Of a DNA stretch of 26,329 bases, positions 7,715 through 15,580 are shown piece by piece. A program made the translations under genes and the position numbers. This DNA comes from CALARM01 sp964431735 (GTDB lineage: Bacteria; Vulcanimicrobiota; SpSt-956; JAKJGF01). The notes under the pieces are model-generated. The model did no database searches and was not told where the DNA came from. It saw only the letters and a program-made list of their open reading frames with translations. The stretch lies in the NCBI GenBank assembly GCA_964431735.1, contig CAYSLJ010000104.1, positions 1 through 26,329 on the forward strand, written 5' to 3'. Every line of letters starts with the position of its first letter. The stretch's first letter is position 1.

Positions 7715-9034
7715 ATGTCATTAACAGTAAATCCATTTCTTACAAAATCTACAAAAAATGAGCAGATACTGACAGGCAATACGAGAGTTAATGAAAAACC
7801 GCTTGACGAATGGAAATCGGAGGTAAAAACAGGACAGACCAGAGCATTTCAGGAAGATCTTACAAAAATGGATCTTTTAAAAAATATAAAAGCTCAGTCA
7901 GAAAGAGCTGAAGTATTTGAAAAAACATATCTACAGAATACCACTTCAGAACAGACCATAACAGATTTTGTCAGAGAACTTTCAAATCAACCGGCCAATA
8001 GCCTTATGGAAAAAGCTGAACAGAACAAACAGCTTGTCATGGATACTGTTAATACAGGAGGCACCCAGGGATTGGCCTTTTCCGAACTTGTAAAAAGAGG
8101 TGATCCCGATTATCACCTGAGGCCGAAAGTCCAGAAAGAACTTAAATATATTGATCCTGAAGCAGATGCCCATTTAATCAGAATGATAGACAGAGCTCCC
8201 GAAAGACTCATTCATGATATGCTCAGCTTCGGAAAGAAAAAAATAAAAACAAAAAAGCCCGATTTTACCATTGGAAAAGAAAAACCTGTAAACATAGATG
8301 CCCTCTGCAATAAATTCATCAAAATAATTCAGGAAAATCCGGATATAAAACCATCACTCGGAGAGGAACATAAATGGTCTCCCGATGCGGAAAAATATAT
8401 GAGCTACGGTAAAGGATTCTGGCAGAGAGTGGGATCTTTTATGAGAGGAGAACAGGACTTCCCTGCCCCCACTCTGGGAGGAAGTAAACTGTTTATTATG
8501 CTTGCCTGCGGCCTTACCCCCTATCTTGCACAGACAGGGCAGGAAGAAAAACTGGAAAAGAAAATTATGGAATATGCCGATCGTTCCGTAAAAATTGATG
8601 ATTTCTTCAGAGAAAGTTATATCCTTAACAGAGGCGACCTTTATCTGACTCTCCTTACTGCAGAAAATGTTCTTGGAAGGGATTTCTTCGATGCAGACAG
8701 GGCAAACAGACCTTTACAGAAAAAACTTCAATATATAAGAAATGACTCGAAGCCTGAAGGTGATAACTTTGGCGCGTGGTATCACTTTGCAGGCCTTGCC
8801 ATCTACAGCCTCGTAAGACCTGAATGGATGGCAAAAAGTGTTGCAGCAGTCGAAACCTTCGGGTCTCTTTTCACGGAAAAGAAGGACAAACAGGAAAATC
8901 ATATAAACAGACTCGGTGTGGAATTCGGTTCCAAATTAAAGAAAATGATTGAAGAAGAGAGCTGGAAAAATCCCCTTCCTCCGACGGCAGATCTGGAATA
9001 TATGACATTGAATGAATTTGCCGGAGGAAAATAA
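7715..9034 (+). CDS. Unrecognised cytoplasmic protein (439 aa)
   Basis: I do not recognise this protein. It has no signal peptide and no clear membrane span, although residues about 245-265 (GGSKLFIMLACGLTPYLAQT) are moderately hydrophobic. The composition is charged and mostly helical. The N-terminal 100 residues are rich in Gln, Glu, Lys and Asn and look extended or coiled, while residues about 130-435 look globular and contain several tryptophans (FWQRVGSFMRG, GAWYHFAGLAIYSLVRPEW). SD AAAGGA lies about 8 nt before the ATG. It stands alone, with 210 bp upstream (including the vapBC operator) and 176 bp downstream free of genes. Codon use resembles its neighbours. Intact coding is clear, function unknown. 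Confidence 0.8.
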   Translation: MSLTVNPFLTKSTKNEQILTGNTRVNEKPLDEWKSEVKTGQTRAFQEDLTKMDLLKNIKAQSERAEVFEKTYLQNTTSEQTITDFVRELSNQPANSLMEKAEQNKQLVMDTVNTGGTQGLAFSELVKRGDPDYHLRPKVQKELKYIDPEADAHLIRMIDRAPERLIHDMLSFGKKKIKTKKPDFTIGKEKPVNIDALCNKFIKIIQENPDIKPSLGEEHKWSPDAEKYMSYGKGFWQRVGSFMRGEQDFPAPTLGGSKLFIMLACGLTPYLAQTGQEEKLEKKIMEYADRSVKIDDFFRESYILNRGDLYLTLLTAENVLGRDFFDADRANRPLQKKLQYIRNDSKPEGDNFGAWYHFAGLAIYSLVRPEWMAKSVAAVETFGSLFTEKKDKQENHINRLGVEFGSKLKKMIEEESWKNPLPPTADLEYMTLNEFAGGK

Positions 9035-9210
9035 TTTTCCATATTTCTATAAAAAAATAAATCTCCTTACACCTGGCTCCTGTATTATATCAAAATTTAT
9101 ATCCTTCTTACTGTCCCAATTTCACTGTTCACAGTTTTTCTATTATTTTTTAAAAAAATTCATATGAAATGTTAAAAATTTCAACCTGAACTCTAAAGGA
9201 GCAAACGTAA

Positions 9211-10071
9211 TTGTCTGTCTTTCTCCATGTAACTCAGGGAAAAAACATAAAGAATATAAAGAAACAGGGCATAAAGGGCAGAAAAATAAATGAAAATATT
9301 CCCTCCGGGTTTTTCTGTATGCCTGTTACGCAGAATTATTATATGTCCCATCAATGGGTAAGGGAAATAAAAAGATGGGCAGACGGGAAGAATATTTCCG
9401 GTGTTTATTTTCGCATAAAGAATAAAGAAGAAGTATGGTGCGGCCATTATAATAAAGAACATGTTAAAATCTCAGCAGGGCAGGCGGTAAAACTTGCCAT
9501 GGAAAATAAAACAGGAGAAGGATGGGAAGTAATTTTACCACGAAAGGTGGAAGTAAAAGAGATTATTAAATACGTTAATTTACCTCAGACTGTGGGATGG
9601 AGATATTTTCCCGGCTCCCACGGAAGGAAACTCTGTTACTGTCCTGCCTGTATAAAGGAAGGAAGCTACAAATCCATAAAAATCAGATTGAATAGATATG
9701 ATGAACTTCTCTCCAGATTACGCTCAACAGATGAGGAAGGAGAAATTATAAATATACTCCATAATATTGATGATATGATACTCTGGAGCAAAGGTAAGAT
9801 AAAAGATGTAAAGGATATACATTTCCTCATGAATTCTTCTTCTGAGAAGATCATAAAAAAATTAATTTCCACTCTCTATTGCTACAGGACAGAAGAGTCT
9901 TTTTCAATTCTTCTGTCTTTTCTGGAGAGTGAAAACAGTGCGATAAAGATTATGGCCGCTGAAAATATTTTATGGTTTAAAAAAGAAAAATCTTTAAAAT
10001 ATCTGGAAAAATTTAAAGATAATAAGGATATTTCGGATTTAATCGAAGAATACATGGGTATTTTTATGTGA
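9211..10071 (+). CDS. ART-like N-terminal domain plus HEAT-like repeats, unknown function
   Basis: Starts at TTG, supported by SD AAAGGAG about 10 nt upstream. Residues about 4-25 (FLHVTQGKNIKNIKKQGIKG) resemble the opening strand-helix of the DarT/RNA 2'-phosphotransferase-like ADP-ribosyltransferase group, where a His-x-T motif precedes a 'single-I-xx-GI' helix. Then come GVYFRIKNKEEVWCGHYN, a conserved-looking block GWRYFPGSHGR (129-139) and CYCPAC (C142, C144, C147), which may bind metal. Residues about 160-280 are paired helices of HEAT type (FSILLSFLESENSAIKIMAA, ENILWFKKEKSLKYLEKF). I recall an unnamed family with the same N-terminal blocks and a HEAT-like tail. ADP-ribosyl transfer is a hypothesis from motif resemblance; catalytic residues cannot be assigned. 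The stop codon overlaps a GTRA heptamer array. Confidence 0.65.
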   Translation: MSVFLHVTQGKNIKNIKKQGIKGRKINENIPSGFFCMPVTQNYYMSHQWVREIKRWADGKNISGVYFRIKNKEEVWCGHYNKEHVKISAGQAVKLAMENKTGEGWEVILPRKVEVKEIIKYVNLPQTVGWRYFPGSHGRKLCYCPACIKEGSYKSIKIRLNRYDELLSRLRSTDEEGEIINILHNIDDMILWSKGKIKDVKDIHFLMNSSSEKIIKKLISTLYCYRTEESFSILLSFLESENSAIKIMAAENILWFKKEKSLKYLEKFKDNKDISDLIEEYMGIFM

Positions 10072-10103
10072 AGAGTGATCAGTGAATACCCATCACCGCT
10101 CAC
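10068..10103. repeat. Inverted pair of GTRA heptamers overlapping a stop codon
   Basis: Forward units GTGAAGA (10068-10074, covering the TGA stop of the preceding gene), GTGATCA (10075-10081) and GTGAATA (10082-10088) are followed by two reverse-strand units, GTGATGG (10090-10096) and GTGAGCG (10097-10103). The facing arrangement could form a hairpin, for example AGAGTGA with TCACTCT, and may end transcripts from both sides. Confidence 0.6.
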
Positions 10104-10115
10104 TCTCCTGAAGAA

Positions 10116-10371
10116 CTAAAGTATTTTTTTCACTATAGTTATATCTCCCGGCTGAGTGCCTGTAGAAAAAATGGGAGTTCCCAGAGGTGTAAGTTCACCA
10201 GTAGCTTGGAAAGGTAAAATTATAATGGTTTTCTGGATTTTTATATGGTAAAGCCCATTTTATACTTCACCTGAATGGTGAATGTATTTCATCTCATATC
10301 CCTGTCATAGCAAGGAGAAAATATTTTAGCCGGTGGATTAAGGGATAAATTCTGTTTAGGAATAAAACTCA
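10116..10371 (-). pseudogene. Decayed reading frame (frameshift plus nonsense codon)
   Basis: Two adjoining minus-strand frames look like one broken protein. The upstream part reads SFIPKQNLSLNPPAKIFSPC then YDRDMR and stops; the next frame continues GYEMKYIHHSGEV, then a TAA (10260-10262), then NGLYHIKIQKTIIILPFQAT followed by GELTPLGTPIFSTGTQPGDI and TIVKKIL before a TAG at 10116-10118. The text has normal protein composition and clean amphipathic beta-like stretches, unlike random frames of AT-rich DNA. One frameshift near 10295 and one sense-to-TAA change would explain it. I do not recognise the parent protein. A GTG near 10370 could start it, overlapping the end of the upstream gene. Confidence 0.45.
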
Positions 10372-11388
10372 CATCATAAAATCTGTCATCATATCCTGGA
10401 CCTGTTCCAGAACATTCAGAGAATCTGCCAGGTTTATCTTTATACCAAGAGGCTTTGCTACCGGTTCAAAGAGTTCTGCAACTTCCTTTCTCTTTACTAT
10501 TATTGTTCCCGGTATAAATCTGGTTTTTTCTATCATGGAAAGAAAAGTTTCCCGAAATCTGCCCCTGTCTTTTTTTTCTGCAATATCATTTCCTATAACC
10601 ATTTGTGAGTTTCTGTCAATACATAAATACAGGAAAGGATAATATGGTCTTTCCCCTTCATTAATCACCATAGGACTGTAAGAGTAATCGATTTCCCAGA
10701 CATTTTTACCCTGTTTTGTTTCTTTTTTTATCTTTCTCAATCGAATCTCATCTACAGGCGGTAAGAATTCTTTCTCTTTTTTAAGAGGTCCGGGTTTTAG
10801 CCATTCATCTTTCCAGACAAGAATTTCTCCCTTTTTCTCCGGCACTCTCACAAAATAAGTTCCTTTTTTTGAAGGTGTAAGTAAATCGGGATCTTCTTTA
10901 AATCTTTTTGCTACAAAAATCGCCTGATCTAATGCCAGCGTCAGGAAATTTACTTCTTCTTTTTTCAGATACCATGGTATATAGCCAGGTAAATAGCTTG
11001 TAAAAAGAGGCCACGCATTTTTACCTCGAAATTTTAATCCCAGTTCTTCTATTATCTTCAAATCTTTCTTCTTTAAAGCTTTTTTATTTTCAAAAGAAGC
11101 CATAAGGCATTTCTGGATAAAGAGTAATTCCATATCGGAAGGAGGAAATTCACCTTTCTGCATTCTCTGGTGAACATCCAGACCTTCTGTTCCCAGATAG
11201 ACATTGAGAGCAAAAACTTCTCCGAGATTTCCGAGAACACAGCAATAACCGACTTCTCCATCTGCCGGATTTTGAACACCGAATATATCACAGTCTTCCA
11301 TCCACTCCCAGCAGGCAAGTTCTTTAAATTTTAGAGATACTTCATATAAACTTTTCCATTCATCCATTGTTATTTCTAAGTTTTTCAT
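10369..11388 (-). CDS. DUF7309/DUF6930-like protein of unknown function
   Basis: A 339-residue soluble protein. The N-terminal part (about 5-150) has the blocks WKSLYEVSLKFKELACWEWM, IFGVQNPADGEVGYCCVLGN and GEVFALNVYLGTEGL, which match what I remember as the DUF7309 domain. The C-terminal part (about 235-335), with PYYPFLYLCIDRNSQMVIGN and RFIPGTIIVKRKEVAELFEP, matches DUF6930. The two are commonly found together; no function is established that I know of. ATG at 11388 is preceded by AAAGGAAC. A decayed reading frame follows immediately downstream on the same strand. Domain names are from memory and should be confirmed by profile search. Confidence 0.7.
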   Translation of the reverse strand: MKNLEITMDEWKSLYEVSLKFKELACWEWMEDCDIFGVQNPADGEVGYCCVLGNLGEVFALNVYLGTEGLDVHQRMQKGEFPPSDMELLFIQKCLMASFENKKALKKKDLKIIEELGLKFRGKNAWPLFTSYLPGYIPWYLKKEEVNFLTLALDQAIFVAKRFKEDPDLLTPSKKGTYFVRVPEKKGEILVWKDEWLKPGPLKKEKEFLPPVDEIRLRKIKKETKQGKNVWEIDYSYSPMVINEGERPYYPFLYLCIDRNSQMVIGNDIAEKKDRGRFRETFLSMIEKTRFIPGTIIVKRKEVAELFEPVAKPLGIKINLADSLNVLEQVQDMMTDFMM

Positions 11389-11571
11389 ATGTTGTTCCTT
11401 TCTATATGCCAGATAATTTATAGAGATATTTTATCATAAAGTGATAAAAAAATAACTACGAATTTTATACTTTATTTTACAATCAAAATCTGCTATGATC
11501 GTTACTGAAGATATTATAATTCATAGTTTATCCTCCCAGAACGCGTCACATTTAAGAAAAGAGGTGTCGAA

Positions 11572-12291
11572 ATGACCGATAAAACAGATAAATTTATCAC
11601 TGCTTCTATTATGTTCTCTCTTCTGGCGACAGGTTGTTATGCTTCTCTGGCTGATAGACCTGCTGTGGCACAGATTATTGCTAAAAACAACTCTATCTCT
11701 GCAGATAAGATTTATGAAAGGGAGGAATGGGAGGAAATAGTCAAAAAATGGGATGAAATGGATAAGGTTAAAGTCACAAATTTCGAGGATATTTACAGTG
11801 TAGTTGAAAAAGAAAAGAAATCCATGTCAGGTATTTATGAGAGTCTTATAAAAGAAGGGTATCTATCTAAAACATCTGCAGAAGCGCTCAATCTTGTTTA
11901 CGGTGAAAATTTATGTGCCACTCTTGAAGGAAAGGTAGAACTGCCATGTTGTTATGAACCGATGATGATACAGGAATGGGACTGTACAGGGGTGGATACA
12001 AGAGATGAATTAAACAAAAAACTTTACCTTGTAGAAGATCTTTATAAAAAAGGAACAGTAAAAAAAGAGGTTCTCGATAAGGCAAAAAAAGACATAACAG
12101 ACAGGATATCTCTTCTGGATAAAGCAGATAAATACTGGCAGAGTAAAGGAAAAGGTTATGATAAAGAAGTTGATGTAATATTACATCTATATGATATGAA
12201 TGCAGGAGGGATAAAAGACGGGAAACCGGTGGAAAAGGATATCTTTAAAGCTTCCGAATATATTGTAAAACTTGAATCGGGAAGGCGGTAA
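11572..12291 (+). CDS. Exported protein, possible lipoprotein (239 aa), unrecognised
   Basis: Residues 8-26 (FITASIMFSLLATGCYAS) are a hydrophobic export signal. LLATGC resembles a lipobox but lacks the usual Leu at -3, so both lipidation at Cys22 and ordinary signal peptidase cleavage further on are possible. The mature part is charged and helical, with cysteines at NLCATLEGKVELPCC and EWDCTG that could form disulfides outside the cytoplasm. I do not recognise the family. SD AGAGGT lies about 7 nt upstream; TGCTATGAT at 11491-11499 is a candidate extended -10. A second exported protein starts 5 bp after its stop, so the two form an operon and may act together. Confidence 0.75.
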   Translation: MTDKTDKFITASIMFSLLATGCYASLADRPAVAQIIAKNNSISADKIYEREEWEEIVKKWDEMDKVKVTNFEDIYSVVEKEKKSMSGIYESLIKEGYLSKTSAEALNLVYGENLCATLEGKVELPCCYEPMMIQEWDCTGVDTRDELNKKLYLVEDLYKKGTVKKEVLDKAKKDITDRISLLDKADKYWQSKGKGYDKEVDVILHLYDMNAGGIKDGKPVEKDIFKASEYIVKLESGRR

Positions 12292-12296
12292 TCACT

Positions 12297-12641
12297 ATGA
12301 AAAACAGATTTTTCTTACTATCTTTAATTATCTTTGTAGTTTTTTTAATGGCACAGGTAATGGCATCTGTCGAGGACATAAAGGTTATAGAGAACAAAAT
12401 CACAAGTTATTATAATGCCGATACGTACAGAGTTTCTTTCAAAATAAAAAATACCGGTTCTGAAACTGTTGATAATGTAGTTGTTGTATGTGAGATACTG
12501 GACGGGTACGGAGTTGTCCTCAGAAAACTGACTCAAAGCGCCGGTTCTTTACAGGCAGAAGCAGAATACTCCGGAAATTTTGACTATTATCGCCCCGATA
12601 TATCTTTCCAGGTTCATCACAGATTACTGGTGAAAAAATAA
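12297..12641 (+). CDS. Small secreted beta-sandwich protein (FxLYD-like)
   Basis: A 114-residue protein with a clear Sec signal (residues 1-23, FFLLSLIIFVVFLMAQVMAS, cleavage after VMA or MAS). The mature part is a single beta-sandwich: VSFKIKNTGSETVDNVVVVC followed by EILDGYGVVLRKLTQSAGSL resembles the FxLYD/NEAT-adjacent 'NTG...V.NV.V...YD..G.V' pattern of extracellular Ig-like domains. It begins 5 bp after the previous gene and is probably translated from the same mRNA. Role unknown; a binding or structural surface protein is likely. Confidence 0.75.
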   Translation: MKNRFFLLSLIIFVVFLMAQVMASVEDIKVIENKITSYYNADTYRVSFKIKNTGSETVDNVVVVCEILDGYGVVLRKLTQSAGSLQAEAEYSGNFDYYRPDISFQVHHRLLVKK

Positions 12642-12660
12642 CCTTATCATATTTACAATC

Positions 12661-12693
12661 GTGACGCGTGACGCGTAACGCGTTACGCGAGGA
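12661..12693. repeat. GTRA heptamer array with 18-bp perfect palindrome
   Basis: Units GTGACGC (12661), GTGACGC (12668), GTAACGC (12675) and GTTACGC (12682) end in GAGGA. The sequence CGCGTAACGCGTTACGCG (12672-12689) is a perfect palindrome. It lies between two convergent genes. A further possible stem, AATAAC (12695-12700) with GTTATT (12715-12720), follows and could help end transcription. Confidence 0.75.
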
Positions 12694-12733
12694 CAATAAC
12701 CATAATTTGCCAGAGTTATTTTCTTACAGTCCC

Positions 12734-14704
12734 TTACCCTCTGACTTTAAATTGTTTTACGAGATTATCCAGAGAACCGGCAATACTAGAGAGTTCATCG
12801 GCAGAACTTCTGGTCTGTTCTGTAGCAGAGGCAGTATTTTTTGCTCCGTCTGAAACACCGGTAATACTTACAGTGATTTCTTTTGTTACTCTGGCAGCTT
12901 CGGATATCTGCTGTGCCACATCTGTCGATACCTGTGCAGCCTGACTGGTATTCTCCCCTATTTCTTTTGTGGCTATACTCTGCTCTTCTACTGCTGATGC
13001 TATAGTATTGGATATATTATTTATTTTTTCTATGACTTTACTGATTTTTTCCATAGCTTTTACTGTCTCTGCAGAACTTTTATGTATACCTTCTATTTTA
13101 TTTTTTATATCATCTGTTGCCTGCCCTGTCTGTTTTGCAAGTTCCTTAACTTCATTTGCCACTACGGAAAAACCTCTCCCTGCTTCTCCCGCCCTTGCTG
13201 CTTCTATTGTGGCATTAAGAGCCAGCAGATTTGTCTGATCCGCTATATCCATTATGACATCAACCACTTTGTTTATTTCTTTCGCACTTTTGCCAAGTTC
13301 TTCAACTATTTCTCTGGAACCTCTGGCAATCTTGAAAGCTTCACCTGTTACAGAAGCGGCTTCTGTAGTATTTCTTGCAACTTCTCCTATAGTTGCAGTC
13401 ATTTCTTCCACAGCAGTGGCGACAGTATTTAAATTGACACTCAGTTCTTCTGAAGATGCGGCGACACTGGTCATGGTGGTATCCATTTCCTCTGCACCGG
13501 AAGCTACACTGGATGTCTGATGGGCCATTTCTTCCGTGGTATCAGCTATATTTTTTGCCACAGTAGAAAGTTCCTGTGATGCAGCCATAAGGGTATTACT
13601 GTATGCGAAGATATCTTTTATCATAAGTTCCAGCCTGTCAAAAAAGCTATTACATTCTCCTGCCAGAACACCTAATTCATCCCTGGATTTATTATTACTT
13701 CTTACTGTAAGATCCCCGTCCGAGGCACATCTGAATATTTTTATAAATTCATCGAAATGTTTTATTATCATAGTGTTTATGGAAAAAGCCATAATTATAA
13801 TTAATATAATTGCTCCTATGATACCTGTAATAACAGTCAGAAAAGTTAATGACCCGGACAGTGAGAGAAGGTCGTTGTCATAAATCGTAGCATGAACTGA
13901 CCAGGGAAGTATATCAAGTTTGCTGTATGCCATATACTTATTTCTATTCTGGTATAAATATTTAAAGAAATCAATTTTTTCCGTAGAAGAAATAACCTTT
14001 TTCGTAAAATCCATAGAAGCAACCTTATCGGTAAGTATAAGCCCTTCATCCGGGTGAGCAAGTATTATTCCCTTATCATCCATAATATAAGGATAACCTT
14101 CTCTACCATATTTCTGTGGCAATATAAATTCCTGAGAAAATTTCTTCAGATTTACCACACAGGCCAGTATGCCGATAAAATCACCGTTTATACCATATAC
14201 AGGTGAAGCTATGATAAAAGACGGATCGCCGGAGAAAGATGACTTACCGGGATATTTATCATAATGTATTTTTTCTCTCTTTACAGCACAGGACTGCCAT
14301 AATTCCAGAGAAGTTATACTTTTTCCCGTATTATTTTTATTATAATCTGCCAGAATTTTTCCGTTTTTATCAGTTATAAAAACAGTTTCAAGATAATCAG
14401 TTTCTGAAAATATATTTTCCAGAGCAGACATTAAATCTTTCTGATTGCCCGCTGAAAGTCCTGATATGAGCAATCTATTTTTTGAATTCAGGTAAACATT
14501 CTGCCCTGTGTCCTTAATCCAGATTTGAATTATTTTCTTGAGAGCATTCGTTTCCTGCATAAGATTCTGTTTCTGAATTTCATAGACACCGTCATTTACA
14601 CCCTTTGAAATCAGTCCAATAAGGACTATAAAGATACATAATACAGTCGTTATGAGTATGAAACTGATCTTAAAAAACAGACTATCTCTATTAATTTTTA
14701 TCAT
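12734..14704 (-). CDS. Methyl-accepting chemotaxis protein with Cache sensor
   Basis: Transmembrane chemoreceptor of 656 residues. Order: TM1 (about 10-32, ISFILITTVLCIFIVLIGLI); periplasmic Cache-type sensor (about 35-280, with TVFITDKNGKILADYNKNN and YPYIMDDKGIILAHPDEG); TM2 (about 285-308, TVITGIIGAIILIIIMAFSI); HAMP (about 305-360); signalling domain (about 370-656) with the hairpin-tip signature ADQTNLLALNATIEAARAGE then GRGFSVVANEVKELAKQTGQ near 480-520. Small-molecule binding by Cache is typical of the family; the ligand is unknown. The start at 14704 is preferred over an upstream in-frame ATG because GAGGAGG lies 6 nt before it. There is no CheR/CheB pentapeptide tether at the C-terminus. 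No che kinase genes are in the window. Confidence 0.95.
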   Translation of the reverse strand: MIKINRDSLFFKISFILITTVLCIFIVLIGLISKGVNDGVYEIQKQNLMQETNALKKIIQIWIKDTGQNVYLNSKNRLLISGLSAGNQKDLMSALENIFSETDYLETVFITDKNGKILADYNKNNTGKSITSLELWQSCAVKREKIHYDKYPGKSSFSGDPSFIIASPVYGINGDFIGILACVVNLKKFSQEFILPQKYGREGYPYIMDDKGIILAHPDEGLILTDKVASMDFTKKVISSTEKIDFFKYLYQNRNKYMAYSKLDILPWSVHATIYDNDLLSLSGSLTFLTVITGIIGAIILIIIMAFSINTMIIKHFDEFIKIFRCASDGDLTVRSNNKSRDELGVLAGECNSFFDRLELMIKDIFAYSNTLMAASQELSTVAKNIADTTEEMAHQTSSVASGAEEMDTTMTSVAASSEELSVNLNTVATAVEEMTATIGEVARNTTEAASVTGEAFKIARGSREIVEELGKSAKEINKVVDVIMDIADQTNLLALNATIEAARAGEAGRGFSVVANEVKELAKQTGQATDDIKNKIEGIHKSSAETVKAMEKISKVIEKINNISNTIASAVEEQSIATKEIGENTSQAAQVSTDVAQQISEAARVTKEITVSITGVSDGAKNTASATEQTRSSADELSSIAGSLDNLVKQFKVRG

Positions 14705-14882
14705 TTTTTTCCTCCTCAGGATGGTATGAGCAAGATATTTTCTATAATATTTATTACTCAATTATAATTATCGGATAGTATGCAAAAAAAATTATAGACT
14801 CCTGTTATTTTAATTATAATAAAATTTTATGTTTCATCTGATTTATCTTCATATTGTTTTCGAGTAAAAAGTCATGTGTCTA

Positions 14883-14911
14883 TTGAACAGACTTTTGTTC
14901 TCTGATATAAT
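14883..14911 (+). promoter_or_regulatory. Sigma70-type promoter of the TPR lipoprotein gene
   Basis: TTGAAC (14883-14888), a 17-bp spacer, and TATAAT (14906-14911) preceded by TGA, giving an extended -10. This is the best sigma70-like promoter in the window. Transcription should begin near 14918, about 25 bp before the ATG at 14944. Confidence 0.75.
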
Positions 14912-14943
14912 TTCATTGATGATTCATTTATTGGAGAGGTATT

Positions 14944-15519
14944 ATGTATAAATATATTACATTCATTATAATTTTATCATGCCTGCTTACTTCCTGTGAG
15001 ACCGTAAAAAATAACGGAGAAGACGAAAATTCCGTATCTATAAAGCCTGTCGGGACAGGTAAAGAAATAACAGAAACTGCTGAATATATTAAAAAAGGTA
15101 TAGATTTATATAAAGAGAAAAAATTTAGAGAAGCCATAGCCTATTATGATGACATGATAAAACTTCATCCGAAAGACAGTGAACTCCTTATATATAAAGG
15201 TGCAGCTCTCGCTGCCATAAATCAATATTCCGAGGCTCTTACATGTTATGATAAAGCTCTGGAATTAAATCCTCACAGTGGAAAAACATGGCATTACAGA
15301 GGACTTGCCCTGATGCAGTTAAATAAAACCGATGAAGGGATAAAATCTTTACAAAAAGCTATAGAAATAGATCCTTCTTATATGAGTGCCAGGAACGAAC
15401 TTTCTCTGAAACCTTCAGAATTACAGGTTAACCCTACAGAAGTGCCTGCTCCTCTTTTACCTGCCACACCTACATATCCTCCCGGTAGTGGAATAATTAC
15501 ACGTGTGGAAAATAAGTAG
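14944..15519 (+). CDS. TPR lipoprotein (191 aa)
   Basis: N-terminal signal with a good lipobox: YITFIIILSCLLTSC, lipidation at the Cys of LTSC. After an acidic linker come about three TPR units: YIKKGIDLYKEKKFREAIAY, then LLIYKGAALAAINQYSEALT with CYDKALELNPHS, then WHYRGLALMQLNKTDEGIKS with LQKAIEIDPS. The C-terminal about 30 residues are Pro-rich and probably unstructured. TPR lipoproteins often scaffold envelope complexes, for example PilF/PilW for type IV pilus secretin assembly; the neighbouring minor pilin operon makes that idea attractive, but with only about three TPRs and a convergent orientation it remains inference. SD GGAGAGG is just upstream of the ATG. Confidence 0.85.
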   Translation: MYKYITFIIILSCLLTSCETVKNNGEDENSVSIKPVGTGKEITETAEYIKKGIDLYKEKKFREAIAYYDDMIKLHPKDSELLIYKGAALAAINQYSEALTCYDKALELNPHSGKTWHYRGLALMQLNKTDEGIKSLQKAIEIDPSYMSARNELSLKPSELQVNPTEVPAPLLPATPTYPPGSGIITRVENK

Positions 15520-15580
15520 TGAAGAGTGAAAAGTGAAGGGGAATTATTATACGACTCACGACTCACGACCTACAACTCAC
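15519..15580. repeat. Inverted GTRA heptamer arrays between convergent genes
   Basis: The forward units GTGAAGA, GTGAAAA and GTGAAGG (15519-15539) begin at the last base of the TAG stop codon. They are followed by reverse-strand units of the GTGAGTC type (ACTCACGACTCACGACC region, about 15551-15580), which run up to the stop codon of the convergent pilin gene. The whole 60-bp gap between the two genes is repeat. It is a plausible bidirectional terminator. Confidence 0.7.

Noticed and set aside
12969..13883. Several plus-strand ORFs across the chemoreceptor gene
   Set aside because: They are antisense shadows of the MCP signalling domain, whose repetitive Ala/Ser/Thr codons keep the opposite strand open; no SD and no protein-like motifs.
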